This document shows positions 1 through 6,513 of a stretch of DNA of 9,339 nucleotides, piece after piece. The notes under the pieces were generated by a model that was given only the letters and a program-made list of their open reading frames with translations, was not told the origin of the DNA and did not search any database. Origin of the DNA: an uncultured Eubacteriales bacterium (GTDB lineage Bacteria > Bacillota > Clostridia > Peptostreptococcales > Anaerovoracaceae). The stretch is from the NCBI GenBank assembly GCA_902797405.1, contig CADBSP010000218.1, forward strand, positions 1 to 9,339, given 5' to 3'. Position numbers and translations under genes: made by a program. Positions within the stretch are counted from its first letter, which is position 1. Each line of letters starts with the position of its first letter.

Positions 1-572
1 TCGGATACGCGGTACTCCACCAGATCCTTGGTTTCACGATAGAAGCCGTCCGTCGTCCAGGTTGTGACCTCGATATATTTCAGATTGTGTTCATCCAAGG
101 TTTTTTCTATGGCTCGCCTGGCTTTATCACTTACGTCAATGAACCTGGAAGGTGGCGCATAGTGATATGATGCCCCCTCGTCTCTTAATGCTCTCTTTGG
201 AACCAGGAACACATTCTCATCCATGGGAACCAGCACACCACAGGATCCTGCACTAATAACCTCTTTTACGCCGTAAGCAGATAGCCAATCCAGAAATTGC
301 ACAGACGCAGAGGCTCCCACAGGAGCTTGAATTATTGCTATATCTTCACCCTTATACTTAACAATAAAAAGCGGAAACAGCTTGGTTATGGAAATGAAGT
401 CCATAACCTTTACTCCATTATTGGCTGCAGCATACTTCTCTATTTCATCCCCTAAAAAGGCCAGGACCGCCTTCTTAGGTAGCTTAACATTATGCCCCTC
501 ATGATTGGGCATTATGATTGCATTTGTATCGGTATCGAATTCAAGAATGGGAAATTCATTCTTAATTATCAT
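1..572 (-). CDS. Nucleoside phosphorylase (PNP/UDP phosphorylase family), 3' end outside window
   Basis: Partial gene. The first 190 codons are in the window and the C-terminus runs off the left edge; family members are usually about 250-260 residues, so roughly a quarter is missing. These cytoplasmic enzymes cleave nucleosides with phosphate to a free base and (deoxy)ribose-1-phosphate in purine/pyrimidine salvage. Visible family motifs are AGSCG at residues 108-112 (phosphate/ribose-site loop), RDEGASYHY at 130-138 and TTDGFYRE at 173-180. The DEGxSYHY and TDxFYRE motifs favour the uridine/purine phosphorylase branch over MTA/SAH nucleosidases, but the substrate cannot be fixed because the C-terminal specificity region is absent. 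The ATG at 572 is preceded by GGAGGT with a 7-base gap, which supports this start. It is transcribed divergently from the metallophosphoesterase lipoprotein. Confidence 0.88.
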   Translation of the reverse strand, partial: MIIKNEFPILEFDTDTNAIIMPNHEGHNVKLPKKAVLAFLGDEIEKYAAANNGVKVMDFISITKLFPLFIVKYKGEDIAIIQAPVGASASVQFLDWLSAYGVKEVISAGSCGVLVPMDENVFLVPKRALRDEGASYHYAPPSRFIDVSDKARRAIEKTLDEHNLKYIEVTTWTTDGFYRETKDLVEYRVS

Positions 573-579
573 ATTTACG

Positions 580-585
580 ACCTCC
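580..585 (-). promoter_or_regulatory. Ribosome binding site of the nucleoside phosphorylase
   Basis: GGAGGT on the minus strand lies 7 bases before the ATG at 572. It is close to the perfect anti-16S complement and decides the start. Confidence 0.8.
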
Positions 586-617
586 ACACCTTAATGTTGC
601 ACTTTCATGCTAGACCT

Positions 618-626
618 ATTCTACCA
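618..626 (-). promoter_or_regulatory. Possible extended -10 promoter for the nucleoside phosphorylase
   Basis: TGGTAGAAT on the minus strand matches the extended -10 form TGnTAnAAT, about 45 bases upstream of the start codon. I find no convincing -35 hexamer at 16-18 bases, which extended -10 promoters can tolerate. This is a sequence-match inference only. Confidence 0.4.
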
Positions 627-644
627 TATACCGCGCAAAAAATG

Positions 645-653
645 TGCTATAAT
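645..653 (+). promoter_or_regulatory. Extended -10 promoter for the metallophosphoesterase lipoprotein
   Basis: TGCTATAAT is a perfect extended -10 element (TGn plus consensus TATAAT), about 70 bases upstream of the start. No good -35 box is visible. The predicted transcript start near 660 gives a leader of roughly 60 bases. Confidence 0.6.
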
Positions 654-707
654 ACGCTTGGTGCAATTCAGATTCCACGAGGCGCTAATCGAAGGTATCC
701 AGCACCT

Positions 708-714
708 AAGGGAG
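708..714 (+). promoter_or_regulatory. Ribosome binding site deciding the metallophosphoesterase start
   Basis: AAGGGAG lies 7 bases before ATG 722 but only 1 base before ATG 716. The spacing selects the downstream ATG. Confidence 0.7.
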
Positions 715-721
715 AATGATT

Positions 722-1960
722 ATGAATAGAAATCTGCAAAAACTGCTGATAACCCTCCTGCTCGTCGGCGCCATCGTCGCCATAGCAGCTTGTGGCATGC
801 GCACAAACCCAAGCCAGGGCTCCAAGCTTCCACACCGTGATACCGATCCTTCCCTCAGGGTATTTATCGCAACCGACCTTCATTACATTTCGCCACATCT
901 TACCGATAATGGCGAATACTTCATGCGTATGATTGACAATGCCGACGCCAAGGCCATGCATTTCTCAGAAGAAATAATTGAAGGCTTTGTCACAGCTGTC
1001 ATCAATGAAAAACCTGACTACCTGATACTCTCCGGCGATCTCAGTTTTAATGGTGAGAAGGCGAGCCACGAAGAGCTGGCAGCTAAACTCGCCCGAATTG
1101 AAGAATCCGGAACTGAAGTGCTTGTCATTTCTGGCAACCACGATGTCTATAGCGAGACAGCAGCATCTTTCTCAGGAAGCTCCTACGAATTCGTGGATAA
1201 CGTCAGCGCAACAGGATTCTCCCGCATTTATTCTGACTTCGGTTTCGAAGAGGCAATAGCCCGCGACGAAGCGTCCTTGAGTTATGTATATGAACTTTCC
1301 CCGTCCCTCAGAGCTTTGGTGGTGGATGTTAACACGCGGTTGGAGCTCTGCTATCTTAGGGAGGAAACCCTGGAATGGGTACACGCTCAGCTTGAACAAG
1401 CAAAAGAAGACGGAGTGAAGGTCATCGCCGTCAGCCATCAAAACCTACTGCAGCACAGCCCGCTATTTGCCTACGGATATCTAATCCAAGGACATGGCAG
1501 ACTCACCCAACTCTACGAGGAATACGGTGTTCTCACGAATCTGAGTGGTCACATGCACATTCAGCATATTTCAAAAAGCGAAAATGGCCTGGTGGACATT
1601 GCCACCTCGGCCCTCTCAGTTTCTCCTTATCAATACGGGATTCTGGAATTCTACGACGACGGAATTGATTACCATACGGAATTCACTGACTTCCCTCATC
1701 GCGAAGAAGCTGTAAGCTTTATGCGCGACAGGTCTCTTAGAACCGCAGTTACGCGATTTCCCGAGCTTTCTGATGACCATCAAAATTTCTATGCAGACAT
1801 TAACGTCGCCTATTTCGCAGGACGCACCGATTCTATTAAATGGGATACTAAATTATATAACGACCTTCTGGAAAACTCCTCGTCTTCTTCATACCTAGAG
1901 TCCATCTACGACGACGGACTGGAGAATCAGACAGAAATCTATATAGAGCTTGGCCAATAA
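722..1960 (+). CDS. Calcineurin-type metallophosphoesterase, predicted lipoprotein
   Basis: A 412-residue exported metal-dependent phosphoesterase. The N-terminus is a lipoprotein signal peptide: Asn-Arg-Asn and a Lys, a hydrophobic stretch at residues 8-22, then a lipobox ending in Cys24 (AIAAC), so the mature protein should be anchored on the outer face of the membrane. The catalytic domain shows the full di-metal motif series: DLH at 52-54, GD at 105-106, GNHD at 138-141, a His in VSHQ at 239, and GHMH at 276-279. The in-frame ATG at 716 is only one base from the AAGGGAG ribosome binding site, whereas ATG 722 has a 7-base gap, so I start at 722. The roughly 130 residues after GHMH have no motif I recognise and include a run of five Ser near residue 390. 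The substrate is unknown; cyclic nucleotides, nucleotides and phospholipid-type diesters are all possible. It appears monocistronic and is followed by a hairpin. Confidence 0.9.
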   Translation: MNRNLQKLLITLLLVGAIVAIAACGMRTNPSQGSKLPHRDTDPSLRVFIATDLHYISPHLTDNGEYFMRMIDNADAKAMHFSEEIIEGFVTAVINEKPDYLILSGDLSFNGEKASHEELAAKLARIEESGTEVLVISGNHDVYSETAASFSGSSYEFVDNVSATGFSRIYSDFGFEEAIARDEASLSYVYELSPSLRALVVDVNTRLELCYLREETLEWVHAQLEQAKEDGVKVIAVSHQNLLQHSPLFAYGYLIQGHGRLTQLYEEYGVLTNLSGHMHIQHISKSENGLVDIATSALSVSPYQYGILEFYDDGIDYHTEFTDFPHREEAVSFMRDRSLRTAVTRFPELSDDHQNFYADINVAYFAGRTDSIKWDTKLYNDLLENSSSSSYLESIYDDGLENQTEIYIELGQ

Positions 1961-1995
1961 AATAGGCGACAACTCCGTAGTCGTCGCCTCATTAT
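1961..1995. terminator. Bidirectional intrinsic terminator between convergent genes
   Basis: AGGCGAC (1964-1970) pairs with GTCGCCT (1983-1989). After one A/C mismatch, ACT (1972-1974) pairs with AGT (1979-1981) around a CCGT loop. On the minus strand the hairpin is followed by a U-rich run (TATTTTATT), so it should end the ATPase transcript well. On the plus strand the tail is only CATTATTG, so termination of the metallophosphoesterase message is probably weaker. The location between two convergent stop codons fits a shared terminator. Confidence 0.75.
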
Positions 1996-2029
1996 TGAAG
2001 CTTAATTATCTATTTCCCTCCATAAGGAT

Positions 2030-4660
2030 TTAGATACTCCTCTCCCTCTTTATATCAAGGCGTTCCTTGGCTAGAGTTATGGCAGCATTTATCATCACGC
2101 CTATTATTGCTATCACGAAAATCATGCCCACATCACCGAATGTGACGGCAGACAGTTTCAGCATATTTCGCATAGGAGGAATAAAGAGAACTGCAACCTG
2201 GAGTAAGATACCTATGACCGTAACTATGTTTAGGGCTTTATTGTTCCAGGAGTCCTTTGATACAAATGCCAAATTGCCTCTGGTCTTGCACACATAAGCC
2301 ATAAGGAGTTCGTTGATAGCCAGGGTAGTAAAGCAGTAGGTTCTGCATAGTCTTAAAAGATCAGGGTCGCTGCTCAGGTCTCCCAAGATGTTTTCCATAC
2401 CATACTTGGAGATTACAGGAAGCAGAAATGCCAGTAGGGCTGCGGCTCCGCTGATTGTTCCCTGGATAATAATGTTTAGGTAATCACTCCTATTTAGAAT
2501 TCCTGTTTTAACATTCCTTGGTTTTTCGTTCATTACAGTATCCGAACCAACATCGACTCCCAGAGCCAAGGACGGCGCAGTATCTGTGAACAGGTTAACC
2601 CATAGAATCTGTATCGTGGAAAGCGGCGACGCATATCCGGCAAATATAGCGGATGCCATAAGCACCACTTCGCCGAAGTTTGATCTCAAAAGATATACCA
2701 CGGATTTTTTGATATTGTTAAATAGGTTGCGACCTTCCATTACCGCATTTTTGATGGTGATGAAATTGTCGTCTACCAGAATCATTTCCGCGGCATCCTT
2801 TGCCACTTCCGTTCCGCCGATTCCCATAGCAACGCCTATGTCCGCCGCCTTAAGGGAAGGAGCATCGTTTACACCATCACCGGTCATAGAACATATCTTG
2901 CCGTGGGACTGGAGAGCCTGAACTATCTGGACCTTGTTCTCAGGGGATACCCTGGCAAACACCCTATAGTTAAGCACATTCTTTCTGAAATCCTCAGGAT
3001 CCATCTCGTCGATTTCTGCACCGGAAATGCTCTGAGAAATGTCCGTTGCTATATCCAAATCCTTGGCTATGGCAAAGGCGGTTATCTTGTGATCTCCGGT
3101 TATCATTACAACATCGATTCCTGCTCTGTGGCATTCATCAATTGTTTCCTTTACGCCGGGCTTAGGCGGATCGATCATCCCTGCTAAGCCAACAAAAATC
3201 ATATCCTCTTCCTGCGGAGCGTCATCCCCCTCTCGATATGCCAAGGCCAGAACCCTAAGGGCGTTGGAACTCATCTTCTCTGCAGCCTTTGTTACAAGTA
3301 CCACGTCGTTATTGGTTATATCCCTAACGCCATTTGCGTCAAGGATTCTGTTACACCTTACGATTATGGAATCCACCGCACCCTTGGTATATGAGATATT
3401 TTTTTTCTCACCTCCCTCAGTCATCCTGCTTAGGGTGGTCATCATCTTCCTGTCGGAATCAAAAGGAATTTCGTCAAAGCGGTCGTTCCTTGACATGATT
3501 TCATCGTAGCCCAGATTATGGTCTTTGGCATATTTGATAAATGCAGTTTCAGTAGGATCTCCGATTTCCGCACCGGTCTCTACAGAATATTTGGCATCGT
3601 TACATACAACAAAGCCCTCCAGCATTTTCTCGAAAAGTTTACTGTCCTTTTCTATCTTTGCAGACTCTATTTCTTTTCCGTCCATATACCACTTTACGAC
3701 AGTCATTTTGTTCTGGGTAAGAGTACCTGTCTTATCCGAGCAAATTACGTTAACGGCGCCAAGGGTTTCTACCGCGTGAAGCTGCTTGACTATGGCGTTT
3801 CGCTTGCTCATTTTTTTGATGCCTGCAGATAGAACTATGGTGACGACTGTGGCAAGGCCCTCAGGTATAACCGCAACCGCAAAAGCGATGGATATCATGA
3901 GTGTTTCAATAAGCTCTGTATCATAAACAAAGAGCTGACAGACGAACATCAAGATACAGAGAACTACTCCGGCAATGCCCAGGACCAAGGAAATTTTATT
4001 AAGATTCTTTTGGAGCGGCGTATCTTGCTTTCCTATTTTATTAAGCATGCCGGAAATCTTGCCGATTTCGGTACTATCGCCGATTTTCTCAACCACCCCT
4101 TCTCCTCTGCCGTATTCAACCAGGGTGGACATAAAGGCCTTGTCCTTGCGGTCCCCAAGGGGCGTCTTCTCGTCACTCCTTTGCTCGTGATCTTTTTCTA
4201 CCGCCAGGCTCTCCCCCGTTAGGGCGGATTCATTTAACCTAAGGGAACTGGTTTGAACCAAGGTAAGATCGGCAGGTACGATTCGTCCCGCCTCCAAGAT
4301 GACGTAATCCCCCACAACCAAATCCTGAGCAGGGATTTCCTTTTCTTCTCCATCTCTAATTACCACCGCAGTAGATGCATTTATTTGCTTAAGTGCCTCT
4401 ACAGATTTCTCTGCGGTAACCTCCTGGATGGTTCCGATAATCACATTGGCAAGTACAACTATAGCAATGATTATCCCGTCAACAACCTCCCCGGTTACAA
4501 CAGAGATAACTGCCGCCACTATCAATAGAATCAGTAATGGCGATGCAAACTGACTTATGACAATCGAGGGCAAGCTTTTCTTTTTGCCCTGGGTCAAAAC
4601 ATTTTTTCCCTCTGCACTTCTTCGGAGAGCTTCCTCCGTTGTTAATCCTTTTTCTATCAT
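2030..4660 (-). CDS. Calcium-type P-type cation-transporting ATPase (P2-type, efflux)
   Basis: An ATP-driven cation pump of the plasma membrane, 876 residues, normal length for bacterial Ca2+ ATPases. Numbering here is from an in-frame GTG two codons earlier (4666). The order is cation_ATPase_N, TM1-2, actuator domain with TGES 150-153, TM3-4 with PEGL 268-271, phosphorylation site DKTGT 311-315 (Asp311), nucleotide-binding KGA 428-430, DPPKPGV 499-505, TGDGVNDAP 595-603, then six C-terminal helices. By-eye alignment to SERCA places likely ion ligands at Glu269 (M4), Asn663 and Glu666 (M5), Asn691, Thr694 and Asp695 (M6) and Glu786 (M8), so both Ca2+ sites appear represented. Transport of Mn2+ as well or instead is plausible because a yybP-ykoY Mn2+ riboswitch lies upstream. 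I prefer ATG 4660 over GTG 4666 because GAAGTGA sits at a workable distance from the ATG. The convergent hairpin at 1961-1995 ends the transcript. Confidence 0.93.
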   Translation of the reverse strand: MIEKGLTTEEALRRSAEGKNVLTQGKKKSLPSIVISQFASPLLILLIVAAVISVVTGEVVDGIIIAIVVLANVIIGTIQEVTAEKSVEALKQINASTAVVIRDGEEKEIPAQDLVVGDYVILEAGRIVPADLTLVQTSSLRLNESALTGESLAVEKDHEQRSDEKTPLGDRKDKAFMSTLVEYGRGEGVVEKIGDSTEIGKISGMLNKIGKQDTPLQKNLNKISLVLGIAGVVLCILMFVCQLFVYDTELIETLMISIAFAVAVIPEGLATVVTIVLSAGIKKMSKRNAIVKQLHAVETLGAVNVICSDKTGTLTQNKMTVVKWYMDGKEIESAKIEKDSKLFEKMLEGFVVCNDAKYSVETGAEIGDPTETAFIKYAKDHNLGYDEIMSRNDRFDEIPFDSDRKMMTTLSRMTEGGEKKNISYTKGAVDSIIVRCNRILDANGVRDITNNDVVLVTKAAEKMSSNALRVLALAYREGDDAPQEEDMIFVGLAGMIDPPKPGVKETIDECHRAGIDVVMITGDHKITAFAIAKDLDIATDISQSISGAEIDEMDPEDFRKNVLNYRVFARVSPENKVQIVQALQSHGKICSMTGDGVNDAPSLKAADIGVAMGIGGTEVAKDAAEMILVDDNFITIKNAVMEGRNLFNNIKKSVVYLLRSNFGEVVLMASAIFAGYASPLSTIQILWVNLFTDTAPSLALGVDVGSDTVMNEKPRNVKTGILNRSDYLNIIIQGTISGAAALLAFLLPVISKYGMENILGDLSSDPDLLRLCRTYCFTTLAINELLMAYVCKTRGNLAFVSKDSWNNKALNIVTVIGILLQVAVLFIPPMRNMLKLSAVTFGDVGMIFVIAIIGVMINAAITLAKERLDIKRERSI

Positions 4661-4710
4661 ACTCACTTCTCTTTACCTTGAATTGATGTAAAAGTCATTA
4701 TTATTTCTTT

Positions 4711-4719
4711 ATTATACCA
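4711..4719 (-). promoter_or_regulatory. Possible internal extended -10 promoter for the ATPase
   Basis: TGGTATAAT on the minus strand is a perfect extended -10 element about 50 bases upstream of the ATPase start. There is no recognisable -35 hexamer at 16-18 bases. If active, it would give a short leader of about 45 bases and would bypass the riboswitch located further upstream. The region is very AT-rich, so a chance match is possible. Confidence 0.4.
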
Positions 4720-4764
4720 TAAATTATTATTCATTCCCGCTTACAGTGTACTACGAAACCCTGA

Positions 4765-4900
4765 TTAGGTAGCATTCTTCGCTATAACGATAAGTTCATC
4801 ATTGTCAGTGAACATCGTCGCTTCACGACTCTTAGGATTGATTTCGATTGAGAATGTACCATCCTCACCTTAACCTTTGACCCAATGTTCTACGTCTCAT
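4765..4900 (-). pseudogene. Frameshifted small ORF; tail resembles an RCK_C/TrkA_C domain end
   Basis: A strong ribosome binding site (AAAGGAGG) followed by ATG 4900 opens an 11-codon reading frame, MRRRTLGQRLR, ending at TGA 4865-4867. Removing a single base near 4870 would join it to a 34-codon stretch (4869-4768, TAA 4765-4767) that reads like real protein: DGTFSIEINPKSREATMF, then DNDELIVIA. The INP...DELIVIA pattern resembles the last strands of RCK_C/TrkA_C regulatory domains of potassium channels and transporters. The repaired product would be only about 44 residues, far too short for such a protein. I therefore read it as a deletion remnant placed behind the riboswitch; an error in the assembly or a short leader peptide are alternatives. 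Recognition of the domain is tentative. Confidence 0.4.
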
Positions 4901-4913
4901 TTTCTCCTCCTTT
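4901..4913 (-). promoter_or_regulatory. Strong ribosome binding site after the riboswitch terminator
   Basis: Minus-strand AAAGGAGGAGAAA directly precedes ATG 4900, with AGGAGG 5 bases from the start. It is the strongest translation signal in the intergenic region, yet it now leads only into a broken reading frame. Confidence 0.65.
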
Positions 4914-4919
4914 AACGAT

Positions 4920-4964
4920 AAAAAAGACTTTTACCGACAATCAAAACGATTTCAGTAAAAGTCT
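4920..4964 (-). terminator. Riboswitch-controlled intrinsic terminator
   Basis: On the minus strand, AGACTTTTAC (4964-4955) pairs perfectly over 10 bases with GTAAAAGTCT (4934-4925). The 20-base region between can fold further through AATC/GATT around a GTTTT loop. Six T residues follow directly (4925-4920). The 5' arm contains CTTTTAC, which is also the 3' strand of riboswitch helix P1, so the two structures exclude each other. This gives the expected logic: ligand-stabilised P1 prevents the terminator. Confidence 0.85.
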
Positions 4965-5048
4965 CGCTTCTCAGAACATACTCCGGGGCGTGAACCCGTA
5001 TTGACGAAAGCATGTTACACATAAATGTGCAAGCTACTCCCTTATTAC
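4955..5048 (-). ncRNA. yybP-ykoY-type manganese riboswitch aptamer
   Basis: The minus strand shows the signature of the yybP-ykoY (Mn2+) riboswitch. A 5' AAGGGAGTAGC block (5043-5033) is followed by a variable hairpin (CACAT/ATGTG), a GTCAATACGGG segment, a CGGG/CCCG hairpin and a 3' CTGAGAAGCGAGACTTTTAC block. Helices I can draw are P1, GTAA-T-AAG (5048-5041) with CTTTTAC (4961-4955), 7 pairs with one bulged T; P2, GCTT with AAGC; and AACAT with ATGTT closing the third arm. The conserved GGGAGUAGC and CGAGAC bases flank P1/P2, where the family places its metal-binding loop L1. In this family Mn2+ binding turns on genes for metal efflux. Here the first complete gene downstream is the cation ATPase. 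The aptamer length of about 94 bases is normal. Confidence 0.88.
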
Positions 5049-5080
5049 AATTAAGAGCTTTTATTAAATTACCTATGGTA

Positions 5081-5109
5081 ATTATATCCTATAAGCATTA
5101 TGATTTCAA
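5081..5109 (-). promoter_or_regulatory. Sigma-A type promoter for the riboswitch transcript
   Basis: On the minus strand TTGAAA (5109-5104) is separated by exactly 17 bases from TATAAT (5086-5081). A transcript start near 5074 would lie about 26 bases before riboswitch helix P1, an ideal position. This is the best-formed promoter in the window. Confidence 0.82.
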
Positions 5110-5203
5110 TGATTTATTATAATTCGACTCCTTTGACATAGGATTCTCTACTGCAAGCCTATATTACACACTGGAGTTAACTTCAAATCAAGAGTTTTTT
5201 TCT

Positions 5204-5233
5204 AAAAAAAGTGAGCAAGACGATCTTACTCAC
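5204..5233 (-). terminator. Intrinsic terminator of the DUF4342-response regulator-kinase operon
   Basis: On the minus strand GTGAGTAAGA (5233-5224) pairs with TCTTGCTCAC (5220-5211), 10 pairs with one T/G wobble, around a 3-base TCG loop. It is followed by seven T residues (5210-5204). It begins 24 bases after the kinase stop codon and separates the operon from the riboswitch promoter. Confidence 0.9.
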
Positions 5234-5256
5234 CAATCCATTCGAATTTCTCCAAT

Positions 5257-6513
5257 CTATAGAACGATTCTAATTCGCGTCCCCAAATCTGTTCGCGAAA
5301 TGATTTCAAAATGACCACCATGTTTGTCGACTATCCATTTAGCAATTGATAAGCCTAGTCCCGTCCCCTCAAAACTCCTAGCTTCATCCGCTCTATAGAA
5401 TCTTTCAAACATATGGGATACGTCAGCTTCCGCCATACCTATCCCACTATCCTGAACCTGCAAAAACGGGCGGCCTTCCGACAAACCTGCGCTCAGTATT
5501 ATTTCATCGTGCTCCTTTGTATATTTGGCAGCATTATCTATTAGAATACGTACCGCTTGCTTTAGGAGTCCCGAATCCGCCTGGATGTTTGGAACCGGGT
5601 ATTCCGGAAGCTTTAACTTATACACATGTGCTTCATCAATCATTACCGATTCTTCATAAGCTTCTTTAATTAGTTCGGTCAGATTTGTTTCCTCCAGTTG
5701 GAGAGCAGTTCTGCCGCTATCACCACGAGCAAGGAATAAGAGTTGTTCCACTAAATGCTTCATCCTTTTTGACTCCTTTTGGATAGCATCAATTGATTCC
5801 TCTAAAACCTTTTCGTCATCCTTTCCCCAACGAGAAAGCATATCTGCATACCCGCTTATAACAGCTATAGGCGTTCTAAGCTCATGAGAAGCATCATTTA
5901 CAAATCTCGCCTGTTGTCTATTGCTTTCTCGCACCCTAACAAGCAAATTGTTAATTGCAGCCTCTACCCCCAATAGTTCTCTATCACCTAATGACAAAGA
6001 AGAATTCTCATTTCCATCCAAATGAGATATTGCATCTTCAATAAGTTGATATTTATCTTCTCCAAATTCAATTCTGGATAATTCATCCGCCCTAAGAGCC
6101 AGTTCGTTGAGCGGACTAAGCATCTTCCTGATCTTGCGGTTCTGAAGCGGTATACCAATTATAAAGAGAAGTAGAAGTCGCAAAGCAAAGAATCCGCTAC
6201 AAATTCCGGCAATTAATCTTAGCGGTTTATATACACCTACTTCCTCTGTTTGTCCATTTTCTGTTGAAAGCTTATATATTACCTCTATGACTTTTCCTGC
6301 CTGATCCTTTTCTATATCAAAGGATCTTTGAGTATTGATGCTAAAAAAACCCAAGGCAGAGTGCTCAGTAGCAATCATGTATACACCTAATGCCAAAACG
6401 AAAATAAGGAGGCTGGTAACAACTATGCCCCATATTTCTCTAGTGGTATACGAAGTAACAAACCTCCTGGTTATTGAATTCATTTTGCTGGATGTGGTTT
6501 TATTTGATGACAT
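5257..6513 (-). CDS. Membrane sensor histidine kinase
   Basis: The sensor half of a two-component system, 418 residues from ATG 6513. It has two membrane segments (about residues 28-49 and 98-123) bracketing a short extracytoplasmic region of about 50 residues, then a HAMP-like linker. The HisKA dimerisation/phosphoacceptor helix carries SHELRTP with His210, followed by a HATPase_c domain with the N box (DNAAKY, Asn327), G1 box DSGIG at 355-359, F box MFERFYR and G2 box GTGLGL at 383-388. All catalytic boxes are intact. An upstream GTG at 6522 would add three residues, but ATG 6513 has GAGGGG 8 bases before it and is preferred. It overlaps the end of the response regulator gene by 14 bases, which implies translational coupling. 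The stimulus cannot be read from the short sensor region; an envelope or membrane signal is an inference from the partner membrane protein upstream. Confidence 0.93.
   Translation of the reverse strand: MSSNKTTSSKMNSITRRFVTSYTTREIWGIVVTSLLIFVLALGVYMIATEHSALGFFSINTQRSFDIEKDQAGKVIEVIYKLSTENGQTEEVGVYKPLRLIAGICSGFFALRLLLLFIIGIPLQNRKIRKMLSPLNELALRADELSRIEFGEDKYQLIEDAISHLDGNENSSLSLGDRELLGVEAAINNLLVRVRESNRQQARFVNDASHELRTPIAVISGYADMLSRWGKDDEKVLEESIDAIQKESKRMKHLVEQLLFLARGDSGRTALQLEETNLTELIKEAYEESVMIDEAHVYKLKLPEYPVPNIQADSGLLKQAVRILIDNAAKYTKEHDEIILSAGLSEGRPFLQVQDSGIGMAEADVSHMFERFYRADEARSFEGTGLGLSIAKWIVDKHGGHFEIISRTDLGTRIRIVL

Noticed and set aside
492..719. 75-codon plus-strand reading frame across the divergent promoter region
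   Set aside because: It is antisense to the start of the nucleoside phosphorylase, covers both promoters and lacks a ribosome binding site.
5116..5121. Additional minus-strand TATAAT upstream of the riboswitch
   Set aside because: It has no -35 match at usable spacing and no extended -10; the TTGAAA-N17-TATAAT promoter just downstream is much better.
5133..5138. Perfect TTGACA hexamer on the plus strand
   Set aside because: The nearest -10-like sequence (TATATT) is 21 bases away and no plus-strand gene follows.
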